A DNA stretch of 64,000 bases from the NCBI GenBank assembly GCA_947627275.1, contig CANQVK010000005.1, positions 1-64,000 of the forward strand. Reading direction: 5' to 3'. The stretch is from an uncultured Ruminococcus sp. (GTDB lineage Bacteria; Bacillota; Clostridia; Oscillospirales; Ruminococcaceae). Within the stretch, counting starts at the first letter, position 1; each line of letters starts with the position of its first letter. Positions 40,406 through 50,390 of the stretch are shown here, piece after piece. Position numbers and translations under genes: made by a program. The notes under the pieces are model-generated. The model worked only from the letters and a program-made list of their open reading frames with translations. It had not been told where the DNA came from and ran no database searches.

Positions 40406-42406
40406 ATGAGAAAATTTAAGAAATTTGCGGCTATGGTTTCGGCTGTTGCTCTTGCAGCTTGCGCCGTTGCTCCGTTGGCTTCATTTGCAAAGATAACAAC
40501 TGAAAAAGTTAATGACGGTTCTATTACAATTAGTACAGCAGAAAATGATCATAATTATTCTGCTTATCAGATTTTTGACGGTGACCTTTCAAAGAAAACA
40601 GACAGTGAGACCGGAAAAGTAACAATAACGTTTTCTAATGTTGAGTGGGGCAGCGGATTAACAAAGAATGCTGACGGTCATCCTGAGATAACAAAAAACG
40701 GCAATAAAGTAACTATTTACGAGGCTTTGGAAAATCTCGATATAACGACAGGAGAAGTAATGAATGCAACAAATCTTTTCTCCAAAAAGAATGCCGCTAA
40801 TGAATCCGTAGTATTGGAGTCTGCTGAGGAAGTTTCAGAGGCTCTTAAGACTTTGACCGAAGGAACAGCTAATTCTTTTACAGCCATTGACAAGGTAGCA
40901 CGGGTATTTGCGGATTACATCAATTCTTCCAACAACGTTGAAATGGGTAACTGGTCAAAGAATTTGGATGAAATTGTGAATGGTGACCAGAGCGGTTATA
41001 AAGCAACAATTTCTGACCCCGGCTACTATCTTGTAATTGACCAAGCAAAAGATTCTACTTCAGGTTTGGCTAATGGCGAAGCTATTTCCAAGTACATTCT
41101 TCAGGTTGCAGGCGATACAACGGTTGCACCCAAGGCTGATGCTCCTCAGGTAATGAAGAAGGTTTATGAGGACGAGGATACCACACAGGCTAAAGTCGGT
41201 TTTGCAGATTCAGAAGATTATCCGTTGGAAGCAGGCTATAACGACGCTGCCGATTACAGTATTGGTGAGACGATTCCTTTCAAGCTTTACGGTTCGCTTC
41301 CCTCAACCTTTGATAACTACGACGGTTATTACTATCAGTTTAACGATAATATGGGTTCTGGTCTTGACCTTGTTATTAAAGGAGACGAAGCTTCAACACA
41401 GGACTTTACTGTTACTATTAAAGATGAAGAAACTACGAAAGTTCTTAAAAACGGTTCAAATGCAGGCGAGACAGCTGAATTTACTTTTGCAAAGTTAGAA
41501 GCTCCAAGCAAAGGCTTCACTATCACTATTAATGATTTGAAGTTAATTGATATGGATGACACTCAGGACGGCGTGCAGGCTATGTCGAAAGACGCTGTTA
41601 TAACCGTTGCGTATAATGCTAAGCTTAACGCAAATGCAGTGATCGGAAACATTGGTAACCCGAATGATGTTTCTCTTAAGTACTCCAACAATTCCAACAC
41701 GGCACAGGGCGGAGAGAATGATGAAAAAAGTGAAACACCCAAGGACTACAACGTGGTATTTACCTATGAGCTTGACGTTACTAAGTACTTGGATGCATTA
41801 GAAGAAGGTAAAGAAGCTGGCACGAATGATGCGAGCTTCAAACTCTACAAGGGTACTGGTGCGAATAAGCAGTATGCTGTACTGCAAAAAAATTCAGAAA
41901 ATACATGGAAGTTTGTAAAATGGATTACCGAATCTGAGACTGAAAAAGGTACATTAGTTGCAACAAAGGACAAAGGTAAATTCGAGTTCAGCGGTTTGCA
42001 GGACGGAACTTACTACCTTGAAGAAGCAGTAACGCCTACAGGCTACAACACAATGGAAGATCTTGAGATTGTAATCGAAGCTTACGGCAGTACGGCAGGT
42101 GCTGAAACAAAGGCAGACATCGTTACTCAGGCTTATAACACTCCTAATACAGAGGAAAATTACACAACTAATTCTCCTCTTAAGAACCTGACCATTAAAT
42201 ATGGCGATATGACGAATGAGAAAGTTGCAAAATCAGGCAGCAAAAACGGTATAGTTGAAGCTGACATCATCAACCATGCTGGTTCAGCGCTCCCCGGCAC
42301 TGGTGGTATCGGTACAACGATGTTCTACATAGGCGGCGGCGCAATGGTAGCCGTTGCAGGCGTATTCCTTATCACAAAGAAGAGAATGAACAAAAAGGAA
42401 AACTGA
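40406..42406 (+). CDS. LPXTG-anchored major pilin, SpaA/isopeptide-forming type
   Basis: Signal peptide, E-box-like TYYLEEAVTPTGYN, sorting signal LPGTGG + hydrophobic + KKRMNKK. Confidence 0.92.
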   Translation: MRKFKKFAAMVSAVALAACAVAPLASFAKITTEKVNDGSITISTAENDHNYSAYQIFDGDLSKKTDSETGKVTITFSNVEWGSGLTKNADGHPEITKNGNKVTIYEALENLDITTGEVMNATNLFSKKNAANESVVLESAEEVSEALKTLTEGTANSFTAIDKVARVFADYINSSNNVEMGNWSKNLDEIVNGDQSGYKATISDPGYYLVIDQAKDSTSGLANGEAISKYILQVAGDTTVAPKADAPQVMKKVYEDEDTTQAKVGFADSEDYPLEAGYNDAADYSIGETIPFKLYGSLPSTFDNYDGYYYQFNDNMGSGLDLVIKGDEASTQDFTVTIKDEETTKVLKNGSNAGETAEFTFAKLEAPSKGFTITINDLKLIDMDDTQDGVQAMSKDAVITVAYNAKLNANAVIGNIGNPNDVSLKYSNNSNTAQGGENDEKSETPKDYNVVFTYELDVTKYLDALEEGKEAGTNDASFKLYKGTGANKQYAVLQKNSENTWKFVKWITESETEKGTLVATKDKGKFEFSGLQDGTYYLEEAVTPTGYNTMEDLEIVIEAYGSTAGAETKADIVTQAYNTPNTEENYTTNSPLKNLTIKYGDMTNEKVAKSGSKNGIVEADIINHAGSALPGTGGIGTTMFYIGGGAMVAVAGVFLITKKRMNKKEN

Positions 42407-42415
42407 AACGCAAAA

Positions 42416-42461
42416 TTTACCAATATTGGTAAATCGCTAAATTTGTAAACAAATTTAGCGA
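42416..42461. repeat. Two consecutive hairpins after pilin stop codon
   Basis: TTTACCAATATTGGTAAA (42416-42433) and TCGCTAAATTTGTAAACAAATTTAGCGA (42434-42461). Confidence 0.75.
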
Positions 42462-42486
42462 ACGCAAATCTAACAACACCTATATC

Positions 42487-42510
42487 TGCCGCCGGAGAGA
42501 TTCGGCGGCA
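42487..42510. repeat. GC-rich hairpin between pilin and sortase genes
   Basis: TGCCGCCGgagagattCGGCGGCA. Confidence 0.75.
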
Positions 42511-42528
42511 GGCATTAGGGAGGGACTC

Positions 42529-43422
42529 ATGAGCAAAAAGAAAAAAGGAATATTTTCAACGATTTTTCTTCTGTTGATGTTACTGGTGGGTCTCTCCGTA
42601 ATGCTTTACCCGACAATAAGCGACTGGTGGAATTCAAAGGTGCAGAGCCGGGCGGTCGCAGGCTACGAAGAAGCCGTAAAAAACATGACCCCCGAGGATT
42701 ACAGCCGCTACTTCGCCGAAGCCGAGGATTACAACAGACGGCTTTTGGGGTTAGCCGCGCCTTTTGCCGACGCCGACAAGGTAGAGGGCTACGAAGACGC
42801 GCTGAATATCTCGAATACGGGTATAATGGGCTATATCACGATACCGAGCATAAAGGTGGAGCTGCCGATATACCACGGCACAAGCCCCGAGGTACTGAAT
42901 ATAGCGGCAGGACATCTGCAAGGCTCGTCCCTGCCCGTAGGCGGAGCGAACACACATGCGGTAATATCGGCGCACAGAGGACTGCCCTCCGCAAGACTTT
43001 TTACCGACCTCGACCAGCTCGACAAGGGCGACCTTTTCACAATAACCGTTCTCGACCGCGTATTTACCTACGAGGTGGAGAAAATACTCACAGTAAAGCC
43101 CGAGGAAGTCGATAAACTTGCGGTTATCCCCAACGGCGATTACGTAACGCTTATGACCTGTACCCCCTACGGTATAAATACCCACAGACTGCTTATACGT
43201 TCACGCCGTACGGATAACGTTGAAAAGCATGAAGTGCGGATCTTTGCCGATATGGTAAAGGTCGATCCCATGCTTGTTATACCGTTTATAGCCGCGCCGC
43301 TTTTCATTATCCTGATGTGCTTCTGGATGTTCGGCGGCAGGCGCAGGCACAGAAAACCGAGGGAAATCGCCGAATACCTTGCAAACGAAAGAAAGGGTGA
43401 TAGAGATGACAGGGATCAGTAA
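42529..43422 (+). CDS. Class C (pilin-polymerising) sortase
   Basis: TLMTCTPYGINTHRLLIRSRR; C-terminal TM. Confidence 0.94.
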   Translation: MSKKKKGIFSTIFLLLMLLVGLSVMLYPTISDWWNSKVQSRAVAGYEEAVKNMTPEDYSRYFAEAEDYNRRLLGLAAPFADADKVEGYEDALNISNTGIMGYITIPSIKVELPIYHGTSPEVLNIAAGHLQGSSLPVGGANTHAVISAHRGLPSARLFTDLDQLDKGDLFTITVLDRVFTYEVEKILTVKPEEVDKLAVIPNGDYVTLMTCTPYGINTHRLLIRSRRTDNVEKHEVRIFADMVKVDPMLVIPFIAAPLFIILMCFWMFGGRRRHRKPREIAEYLANERKGDRDDRDQ

Positions 43423-44617
43423 AAAGATCGGCGCGGTCTTTTTCGTGATAGGGGCGGCTGTTCTGTTTTGTATTAGCTGTCTTTGTTCCGCCGCTTCGGC
43501 GGAGGGGTCTGTCAGGCTGACGCTTGTCTGCAAAGCCCGTAACGAGCTTGTTGACAGAATGCCGTGGTCGGTCTTTCGCATAGGTTCTCTCAACGGCGGA
43601 AAGATAGTCCTCGAGGGGGAGTTTGCGAGCTACCCCGTCGATATGTCGGACTTATCCGCGGCAAGTCTTGCGGACGCCGCTTCTACCCTTAAAGAGTACG
43701 CTTTCACCTATAAGCTCAAACCCTATGCCAAGGAAAAAACAGGCAAGGACGGTACGGTGACTTTTGATGCTCTGGAGGACGGCGTGTACCTTTTAGCCGC
43801 TAAAAATCATAAATCGGGCGATAAAACGTACCTCCCCACTCCCGCCATTATAGAGGTGAACTCCGCACAATCGCAGGAATTGACGATATATCCGAAAATT
43901 TCGTCTATCCGTACCCTCGCCGACGAATTCGAGCGTTTCAACGTTCGCAAGGTTTGGGAGAAGTACGAGGGCATGCTCGTCAAGCCTACCGAGATAGTTG
44001 TGGATATTTACAGGGACTATGAATTTTACGAGACTGTCACCCTGACCGCCGATAACGACTGGAATTATTCGTGGGAGGAGCTTGTCGGCTCGGAATGGAC
44101 TATGATAGAGCGCAAGATCCCCGAGAACTGCACTGTCGTTTACCGCAACGACGGACGGCGGTATATCGTGGTAAATACGTATAATCCCGAGTTCGTTTTC
44201 GATTGGGACGTTGAATATCCGCCTGTCGTAGCAGAGACTACTGTCACGGGGCAAGTCTCGGGCATAATTGAAACGAATACGACTACGGCGAAATCGTTTC
44301 CCGTGGGGGACGGCGACGATACGACCCCGTCATCGGACGGCACGGCAACAGGGACTTCCGAATTTCCTGTAGGCGGCGCAGATGAAACAACAGTCACCGC
44401 AAATACTACAGCCACATCTCCCGAAGAAAACGACCAAACCCCCGATAACACGAAAAAAGGCGGCAATTCTCCCTCGGCGACTACGACCGCCGAATCAAAA
44501 CTGCCGCAGACAGGTCAGCTATGGTGGCCCGTCCCTGTAATGGCGATCGTCGGATTGGTTCTCATTGCGGCGGGTACAAGGATCATTTTCGGCTGCAAGA
44601 GGGAAGATAATGAATAA
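43406..44617 (+). CDS. LPXTG-anchored pilin subunit / surface protein
   Basis: Signal peptide; LPQTG + TM + CKRED tail; overlaps upstream sortase gene. Confidence 0.88.
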   Translation: MTGISKKIGAVFFVIGAAVLFCISCLCSAASAEGSVRLTLVCKARNELVDRMPWSVFRIGSLNGGKIVLEGEFASYPVDMSDLSAASLADAASTLKEYAFTYKLKPYAKEKTGKDGTVTFDALEDGVYLLAAKNHKSGDKTYLPTPAIIEVNSAQSQELTIYPKISSIRTLADEFERFNVRKVWEKYEGMLVKPTEIVVDIYRDYEFYETVTLTADNDWNYSWEELVGSEWTMIERKIPENCTVVYRNDGRRYIVVNTYNPEFVFDWDVEYPPVVAETTVTGQVSGIIETNTTTAKSFPVGDGDDTTPSSDGTATGTSEFPVGGADETTVTANTTATSPEENDQTPDNTKKGGNSPSATTTAESKLPQTGQLWWPVPVMAIVGLVLIAAGTRIIFGCKREDNE

Positions 44618-45251
44618 AAAACACGGTTTGTTTTGTATATTTCTCGGGACAGCTCTGCTTATTGCGGCGTTGTCCCTTGTTTTCTACAATTCTCAGGAAG
44701 ATAAAAAAAGCGGAAAAGCGGCTATGGAGGCGCTTTCCGAGCTGAAAGAAAATATCCCCGAACCGCCGACAGAAGCTCTTGCGGAAACGGCTACAGGGGA
44801 CGATATTTATTCCGAATACAATATAGAGCCGCAAACCGCCGTTCAGGACACCACAATGACGGTTGATGAACATGGGTATATCGGCATTATTTCCATTCCC
44901 GATCTGGGACTGGAGCTGCCCGTTATGAGCGACTGGAGCTATCCGAATCTGAAAATATCGCCGTGCCGCTATAAGGGCAGCGTGTTCAGCGGAGATATGA
45001 TAATCGCCGCGCATAATTACCGTTCGCATTTCGGCAGACTGTCGGAATTGAGCGGCGGCGAAACGATAGTATTCACTGCGGCGGACGGCAGAGTGTATAA
45101 CTATGAAGTATCTCAGATAACCGAGCTTGACGGCAAGGACATCGAGGGTATGGATTTCGGTTCGGCGGATTCATGGGATCTGACACTGTTCACCTGCACT
45201 CTCGGCGGAAGAAGCAGGGTAACTGTCCGTGCGGTTGAAACGGGAGAATAA
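44610..45251 (+). CDS. Second sortase, different subclass
   Basis: IGIISIPDLGLELPVM, AAHNYRSHFGRL, LTLFTCTLGGRSRVTVRA. Confidence 0.88.
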   Translation: MNKKHGLFCIFLGTALLIAALSLVFYNSQEDKKSGKAAMEALSELKENIPEPPTEALAETATGDDIYSEYNIEPQTAVQDTTMTVDEHGYIGIISIPDLGLELPVMSDWSYPNLKISPCRYKGSVFSGDMIIAAHNYRSHFGRLSELSGGETIVFTAADGRVYNYEVSQITELDGKDIEGMDFGSADSWDLTLFTCTLGGRSRVTVRAVETGE

Positions 45252-45254
45252 TTG

Positions 45255-45545
45255 ATGAATATAAAGATTTTGGCTGTATATGCAGTCTTTCTTGCGATAA
45301 TGAGTTTTGTTTCCGTGATACTTTATAAGTCCGATAAGGTCAAGGCAAAAAAGGGAAAATGGCGTATCAAGGAAAGAGTCCTGCTTTGCTTTGGCTTTTT
45401 CGGCGGAGCAATAGGCGCATTGAGCGGCATGAAGCTGTTCCGCCATAAAACAAAGCATTGGTACTTCTGGGCTGTGAATATCCTCGGTCTGATATGGCAG
45501 ACAGGCTTGCTTGGCTGGTTGATTCTTCAGGCTTTTAATTTCTGA
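45255..45545 (+). CDS. DUF1294 family membrane protein
   Basis: SDKVKAKKGKWRIKERVLLCFGFFGGAIGALSGMKLFRHKTKHWYF. Confidence 0.85.
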   Translation: MNIKILAVYAVFLAIMSFVSVILYKSDKVKAKKGKWRIKERVLLCFGFFGGAIGALSGMKLFRHKTKHWYFWAVNILGLIWQTGLLGWLILQAFNF

Positions 45546-46272
45546 GACCTGCTTTTATCCCTGACATGATAATATCCCTTGCTTTTACAGCTTCTTCTTT
45601 GGATAACGGCGGCGTATCGGGCAGCGGATAGTCAAATCTGAGTTCGGCGTATTTGTGGCGCGCCATATCGTGGTACGGAAGCACGTCGAGAGCCTTAAGA
45701 TTATCAAGAGACGCAAGAAATTTTCCGAGACGGAAAAGTTCCTCGGGAGAATCGGTCAGCCCCGATACGACGACACGCCTTATCCATACGGGGATAGCCA
45801 ATTCACGCAGACGCTCAGCAAACCGCAGTATGTTTTCGTTTCCGATACCTGTAAGCGACTTATGCTTATCGCTGTCCATATGCTTTATATCGAGCATTAC
45901 AAGATCGGTATATTTCAGGACTTTATCAATTTTTTCAGTTGACCGAGGGTCGTAAACAGCCGCAGACGTATCGAGGCAGGTATGTATACCTGCTTTTTTT
46001 GCGCCCTCAAAAAGCTCCGCAAGAAATTCCGGCTGAGCGAGAGGCTCTCCGCCTGTTGCCGTAATTCCGCCCGATCTCAGAAACTCCTTGTAGGAATCGT
46101 ATTCCTCTAAAAGCTCCTTTACCGTGACCTCTCTGCCTTTCCGGAACTCCCACGTATCGGGATTATGGCAATATTTGCAGCGGATAGGGCATCCCTGAAA
46201 AAACACAACGAACCGTACTCCCGGACCGTCTACAGTCCCGAAGCTTTCAGTAGAATGAATATATCCCGTCAT
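45535..46272 (-). CDS. pflA: Pyruvate formate-lyase-activating enzyme
   Basis: Radical SAM FVVFFQGCPIRCKYCHNPDTW; GGITATGGEPLAQPEF. Confidence 0.94.
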   Translation of the reverse strand: MTGYIHSTESFGTVDGPGVRFVVFFQGCPIRCKYCHNPDTWEFRKGREVTVKELLEEYDSYKEFLRSGGITATGGEPLAQPEFLAELFEGAKKAGIHTCLDTSAAVYDPRSTEKIDKVLKYTDLVMLDIKHMDSDKHKSLTGIGNENILRFAERLRELAIPVWIRRVVVSGLTDSPEELFRLGKFLASLDNLKALDVLPYHDMARHKYAELRFDYPLPDTPPLSKEEAVKARDIIMSGIKAGLRN

Positions 46273-47600
46273 TTTTTCATCTCCTTTGCACGTTTGAGTA
46301 AAGCTGTTCGTTCGTTTGGAAGAACCTCGTCAATGATCAGTTCCAGTAATTCTTTCAGACAAATGCCTATTTCTCTGCCCTTGAAGCCGAGCGAAATAAG
46401 GTCGGCGCCGTTTATTGCCATTTCCGCAAGGCTTATGCAGCTTTTCTCCGCAGCAAGCTGTCGGGCTGTTTCGGCAAATCGGTCAAATTCGGCGTTTTCG
46501 GCAAGTACAAACTCCTGTTTTGCGGCGTTATCGGCTTTCTTGGCTTCAATTAGCATTAGAAAGCCGTCAAGTCCTATATTGCTCATAATGCGTTTTATCT
46601 GTTTTTCGGATACTATTTTGTCGCTGTGTCGGAAAATGATTTCGCATACCGCAGTAATGGTCTTGTTGTCGAATTTCAGGCGTTTGAGGATAAGCCGAGC
46701 CTTGTCTGCGCTTGCTTTTGCATGTCCCTTGAAATGACCGTAGCCGTTTTCGTCAAGGGTGAACATTTCCGGTTTTCCGACGTCGTGCAGAAGCATGGCG
46801 AGCCTGAGCGTATTTTCCCCGTCAACTCCCGAAGGTATCGCATTTACGGCACGCACGGTATGCTCGTAGACAGTGTATTTGTGATAGCGTGAACGCTGGT
46901 CGAAATCAAAGCAGGGGATAAGCTCCGGTATCATCTGCCCGATTATATCGCGGAACCGAAGCATTACGTCAACGGAGTTCACACCGCTCAGAAGCTTGAT
47001 AAGCTCCGCCGAAATGCGTTCCGAGGAAATGCTGCCGAGCCTGTCTTTCTGCCTGATAGCGGCGGCGGCGGTATTTTCTTCTATTTGAAAATCAAGAACG
47101 GACGAGAAACGCAGGCTTCGCAGAATACGAAGCGCATCCTCGGAAAAACGTTCTTCGGGGTCTCCTACGCAACGAATAATACGGTTTTCAATATCTTTTC
47201 TGCCGTTAAACGGGTCGAATATATTTCCTTTGGAATCCATGGCGACAGCGTTCACCGTAAAGTCGCGGCGTGCAAGATCGGATTTCAGATCGTTAGTGAA
47301 GCTGACGTTATCGGGACGGCGGGAGTCGCTGTATTTGCCGTCTATGCGGAATGTCGTGACTTCAAAAGGCATACCGTTTTTCAGAACGGTCACTGTGCCG
47401 TGCTTTATGCCGGTAGGGATGACCTTTTCTGCGGAGAATACTTCCGTTATCTGATCAGGCAGGGCGTTTGTTGCAATATCAAAATCATGAGGAATACGCT
47501 TCATGAGCATGTCCCTGACGCAGCCCCCTACAGGATATGCCTCAAAACCTGAGCTTTCAAGTTTTTCAAGAATGTACAGGCAGTTTTTATCGGTTATCAT
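46269..47600 (-). CDS. cca: CCA tRNA nucleotidyltransferase with HD domain
   Basis: YPVGGCVRDMLMKRIPHDFDIATNA; RRDFTVNAVAMD; HDVGKPEMF. Confidence 0.92.
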   Translation of the reverse strand: MITDKNCLYILEKLESSGFEAYPVGGCVRDMLMKRIPHDFDIATNALPDQITEVFSAEKVIPTGIKHGTVTVLKNGMPFEVTTFRIDGKYSDSRRPDNVSFTNDLKSDLARRDFTVNAVAMDSKGNIFDPFNGRKDIENRIIRCVGDPEERFSEDALRILRSLRFSSVLDFQIEENTAAAAIRQKDRLGSISSERISAELIKLLSGVNSVDVMLRFRDIIGQMIPELIPCFDFDQRSRYHKYTVYEHTVRAVNAIPSGVDGENTLRLAMLLHDVGKPEMFTLDENGYGHFKGHAKASADKARLILKRLKFDNKTITAVCEIIFRHSDKIVSEKQIKRIMSNIGLDGFLMLIEAKKADNAAKQEFVLAENAEFDRFAETARQLAAEKSCISLAEMAINGADLISLGFKGREIGICLKELLELIIDEVLPNERTALLKRAKEMKK

Positions 47601-47670
47601 ATTATCATCCTTCGGATTTTTTCTTAATTTTTATTATACTATATTTTTTGGGAATTTGCAATATTGAATT

Positions 47671-47830
47671 TATACTAAACGCTATAGCCAAACGCGCAAT
47701 AAATGACAAGCAGATTTTGCACATAGCAAGGCGGAGGACGCAGGCATACTGTCGTATGGCAAGGACGACAACGATGCAATGTGTAAAATATGCTGTCAGA
47801 TATGCGTGATTTGCTATAGCGTTTAGTATA
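47671..47830. mobile_element. MITE-like element, family I, copy 1
   Basis: TIR TATACTAAACGCTATAGC / GCTATAGCGTTTAGTATA, 160 bp, near-identical interior in the copy at 53562-53719. Confidence 0.85.
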
Positions 47831-48136
47831 AGTAACTTAAGTGAACTAACATCGGATTCCAAAGGGAACGCCTACAATTTCTGAGGTTCGCATTTTTCAA
47901 TAATTGATCTTCATGAAAAGCGCACGAAAATAATGAAGATAGATGTAGTTAGCAAAAACTAACGTGTAGCCGGTCTTCATTTGTCAAAAGCCCTTGATTA
48001 AATTTTGAAAATGTAGTATAATGTTATTGTATGCGGAACGGCTTAATGCCCGTTCCAATATCCGATAAATGTATGCGGAGCTGCGTTAAGTCAGTTCGGC
48101 GGTCAATTATCAATTATCCCGAAAGGAGTATTAAAA

Positions 48137-48829
48137 ATGATTTATTCTCACGAAGTTGAAACAATGTGCCCTATCGCACAGGGCGTTGCTCACGGTGCAG
48201 CTCCGATCCCGGAGGAGGCAAAGTGGGTGAAGGCTAAGGAGATCAAGGATATTTCCGGCTTCACACACGGTATCGGTTGGTGCGCTCCTCAGCAGGGTAC
48301 CTGCAAGCTCACCCTCAACGTTAAGGAGGGCGTTATTCAGGAGGCTCTCGTTGAGACTATCGGCTGCTCCGGCATGACTCATTCCGCAGCTATGGCTTCG
48401 GAAATCCTCCCCGGCAGAACTATTCTCGAGGCTCTTAATACAGACCTCGTATGCGACGCTATCAATACAGCTATGAGAGAGCTTTTCCTCCAGATCGTTT
48501 ACGGACGTTCGCAGTCCGCATTCTCAGAGGGCGGTCTTGTTGTCGGCGCAGGTCTTGAGGATCTCGGCAAGGGACTTCGTTCACAGGTCGGCACAATGTA
48601 CGGTACTCTTGCAAAGGGTCCCCGTTACCTTGAAATGACAGACGGCTACGTTACAGGTCTTGCTCTTAATGAGGATAACGAGATCATCGGCTATAAGTTC
48701 GTAAACTTCGGCAAGATGATGGACTTTATCAAAGCAGGCGACGACGCTAATACTGCATTTGAGAAGGCTCAGGGTCAGTACGGCAGAGTTGCTGACGCAG
48801 TTAAGATCGTTGATCCCAGAAAAGAATAA
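48137..48829 (+). CDS. NifU-like iron-sulfur scaffold family protein
   Basis: ALVETIGCSGMTHSAAMASEILPGRTILEALNTDLVCDAINTAMRELFLQIVYGRSQSAFSEGG; promoter TTGATT-N17-TATAAT upstream. Confidence 0.8.
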   Translation: MIYSHEVETMCPIAQGVAHGAAPIPEEAKWVKAKEIKDISGFTHGIGWCAPQQGTCKLTLNVKEGVIQEALVETIGCSGMTHSAAMASEILPGRTILEALNTDLVCDAINTAMRELFLQIVYGRSQSAFSEGGLVVGAGLEDLGKGLRSQVGTMYGTLAKGPRYLEMTDGYVTGLALNEDNEIIGYKFVNFGKMMDFIKAGDDANTAFEKAQGQYGRVADAVKIVDPRKE

Positions 48830-48843
48830 GGAGGACTACTGAA

Positions 48844-49842
48844 ATGGCTTTATTTGAATCATATGAGAGACGTGAAAAGCAGATCCTTGACGTTATCAAG
48901 GCTTACGGCATCAATACAATCGAAGAATGCGCTGACGTCTGCAAGGAAAAAGGTCTCGATATCTATAAGCTCGTTGAGGGCATTCAGCCTATCTGTTTCG
49001 AGAACGCTAAGTGGGCTTACACGGTAGGCTGCGCTATCGCTATCAAGAAGGGCTGCACAAGAGCTGCTGATGCTGCCGCTGCTATCGGAGAGGGACTTCA
49101 GGCTTTCTGCATTCCCGGTTCTGTAGCTGATCAGCGTAAGGTAGGTCTCGGTCACGGAAACCTCGGCAAAATGCTCCTTGAGGAGGAGACAGAGTGCTTT
49201 GCATTCCTCGCAGGTCACGAGTCGTTCGCTGCTGCTGAGGGCGCTATCGGTATTGCTGAAAAGGCTAACAAGGTTCGTCAGAAGCCCCTCCGCGTTATAC
49301 TTAACGGTCTCGGCAAGGACGCTGCTCAGATCATCGCTCGTATCAACGGTTTTACATATGTTGAGACAGAAATGGATTATCACACAGGCGAAGTCAAGGA
49401 AGTTTTCCGCAAGCCTTATTCCGAAGGTCTCCGTTCAAAGGTAAACTGCTACGGCGCAAACGATGTAACCGAGGGCGTTGCTATCATGTGGAAAGAGAAC
49501 GTTGACGTTTCTATTACAGGAAACTCCACTAACCCCACACGTTTCCAGCACCCCGTTGCAGGCACATACAAGAAAGAGCGTACAGACGCAGGCAAGAAGT
49601 ACTTCTCAGTAGCTTCCGGCGGCGGTACGGGACGTACTCTCCACCCCGATAACATGGCAGCAGGCCCTGCTTCCTACGGTATGACGGATACTATGGGACG
49701 TATGCACTCAGATGCTCAGTTTGCAGGTTCTTCTTCCGTTCCCGCACACGTTGAGATGATGGGTCTTATCGGTATGGGAAATAACCCCATGGTCGGCGCT
49801 ACCGTTGCTTGCGCTGTTGCTGTTGAAGAGGCTATGAAGTAA
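48844..49842 (+). CDS. GGGtGRT family protein
   Basis: KYFSVASGGGTGRTLHPDNMAAGPASYGMTDTMGRMHSDAQFAGSSSVPAHVEMMGLIGMGNNPMVGATVACAVA. Confidence 0.9.
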   Translation: MALFESYERREKQILDVIKAYGINTIEECADVCKEKGLDIYKLVEGIQPICFENAKWAYTVGCAIAIKKGCTRAADAAAAIGEGLQAFCIPGSVADQRKVGLGHGNLGKMLLEEETECFAFLAGHESFAAAEGAIGIAEKANKVRQKPLRVILNGLGKDAAQIIARINGFTYVETEMDYHTGEVKEVFRKPYSEGLRSKVNCYGANDVTEGVAIMWKENVDVSITGNSTNPTRFQHPVAGTYKKERTDAGKKYFSVASGGGTGRTLHPDNMAAGPASYGMTDTMGRMHSDAQFAGSSSVPAHVEMMGLIGMGNNPMVGATVACAVAVEEAMK

Positions 49843-49987
49843 GATAAAATCTGAAAATATGTCCGTGAGGACGTTTATATGTGGCGCTGCTTGCGATAAT
49901 GACGTAAGCAGCGCACAATTTGTATTTAGTAAAAATAAATAAGCGTTCTCCCACAACAGGAAAACGCCTATTTTACGTCGTTTTAAA

Positions 49988-50063
49988 TGGTGGAGCATAG
50001 GGGACTTGAACCCCTGACCCCCACACTGCCAGTGTGGTGCGCTCCCAACTGCGCTAATGCCCC
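49988..50063 (-). tRNA. tRNA-Ala (GGC)
   Basis: Reverse strand GGGGCATTAGCGCAGTTGGGAGCGCACCACACTGGCAGTGTGGGGGTCAGGGGTTCAAGTCCCCTATGCTCCACCA; anticodon loop CTGGCAG. Confidence 0.97.
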
Positions 50064-50390
50064 GGATAAGAGAGAGAAGCTTTCAACGGACTGTAGACAG
50101 AGCGATGAATAGAGAAGCTTCTCGTACTTCGATAAAACTACTATACAATTATATCATATTGAGAACAAAAAGTCAATAGCAAAGCAAACGGCAATTTGCA
50201 CAAAAAGTCATGTGATAATTTGTGGATAAATGCACATTAAAATACCGCAAGCCAAAATGAACATAAATAGCCATACTTGTCAAAGAATTTTTTATCAGTT
50301 CATAGAATATCTTGACTATGCTTTACAAATGGAGATCATTGGAGTACAATATATAATCGGAGATTTATTTATTAAGGGGGAGAAAATAAT

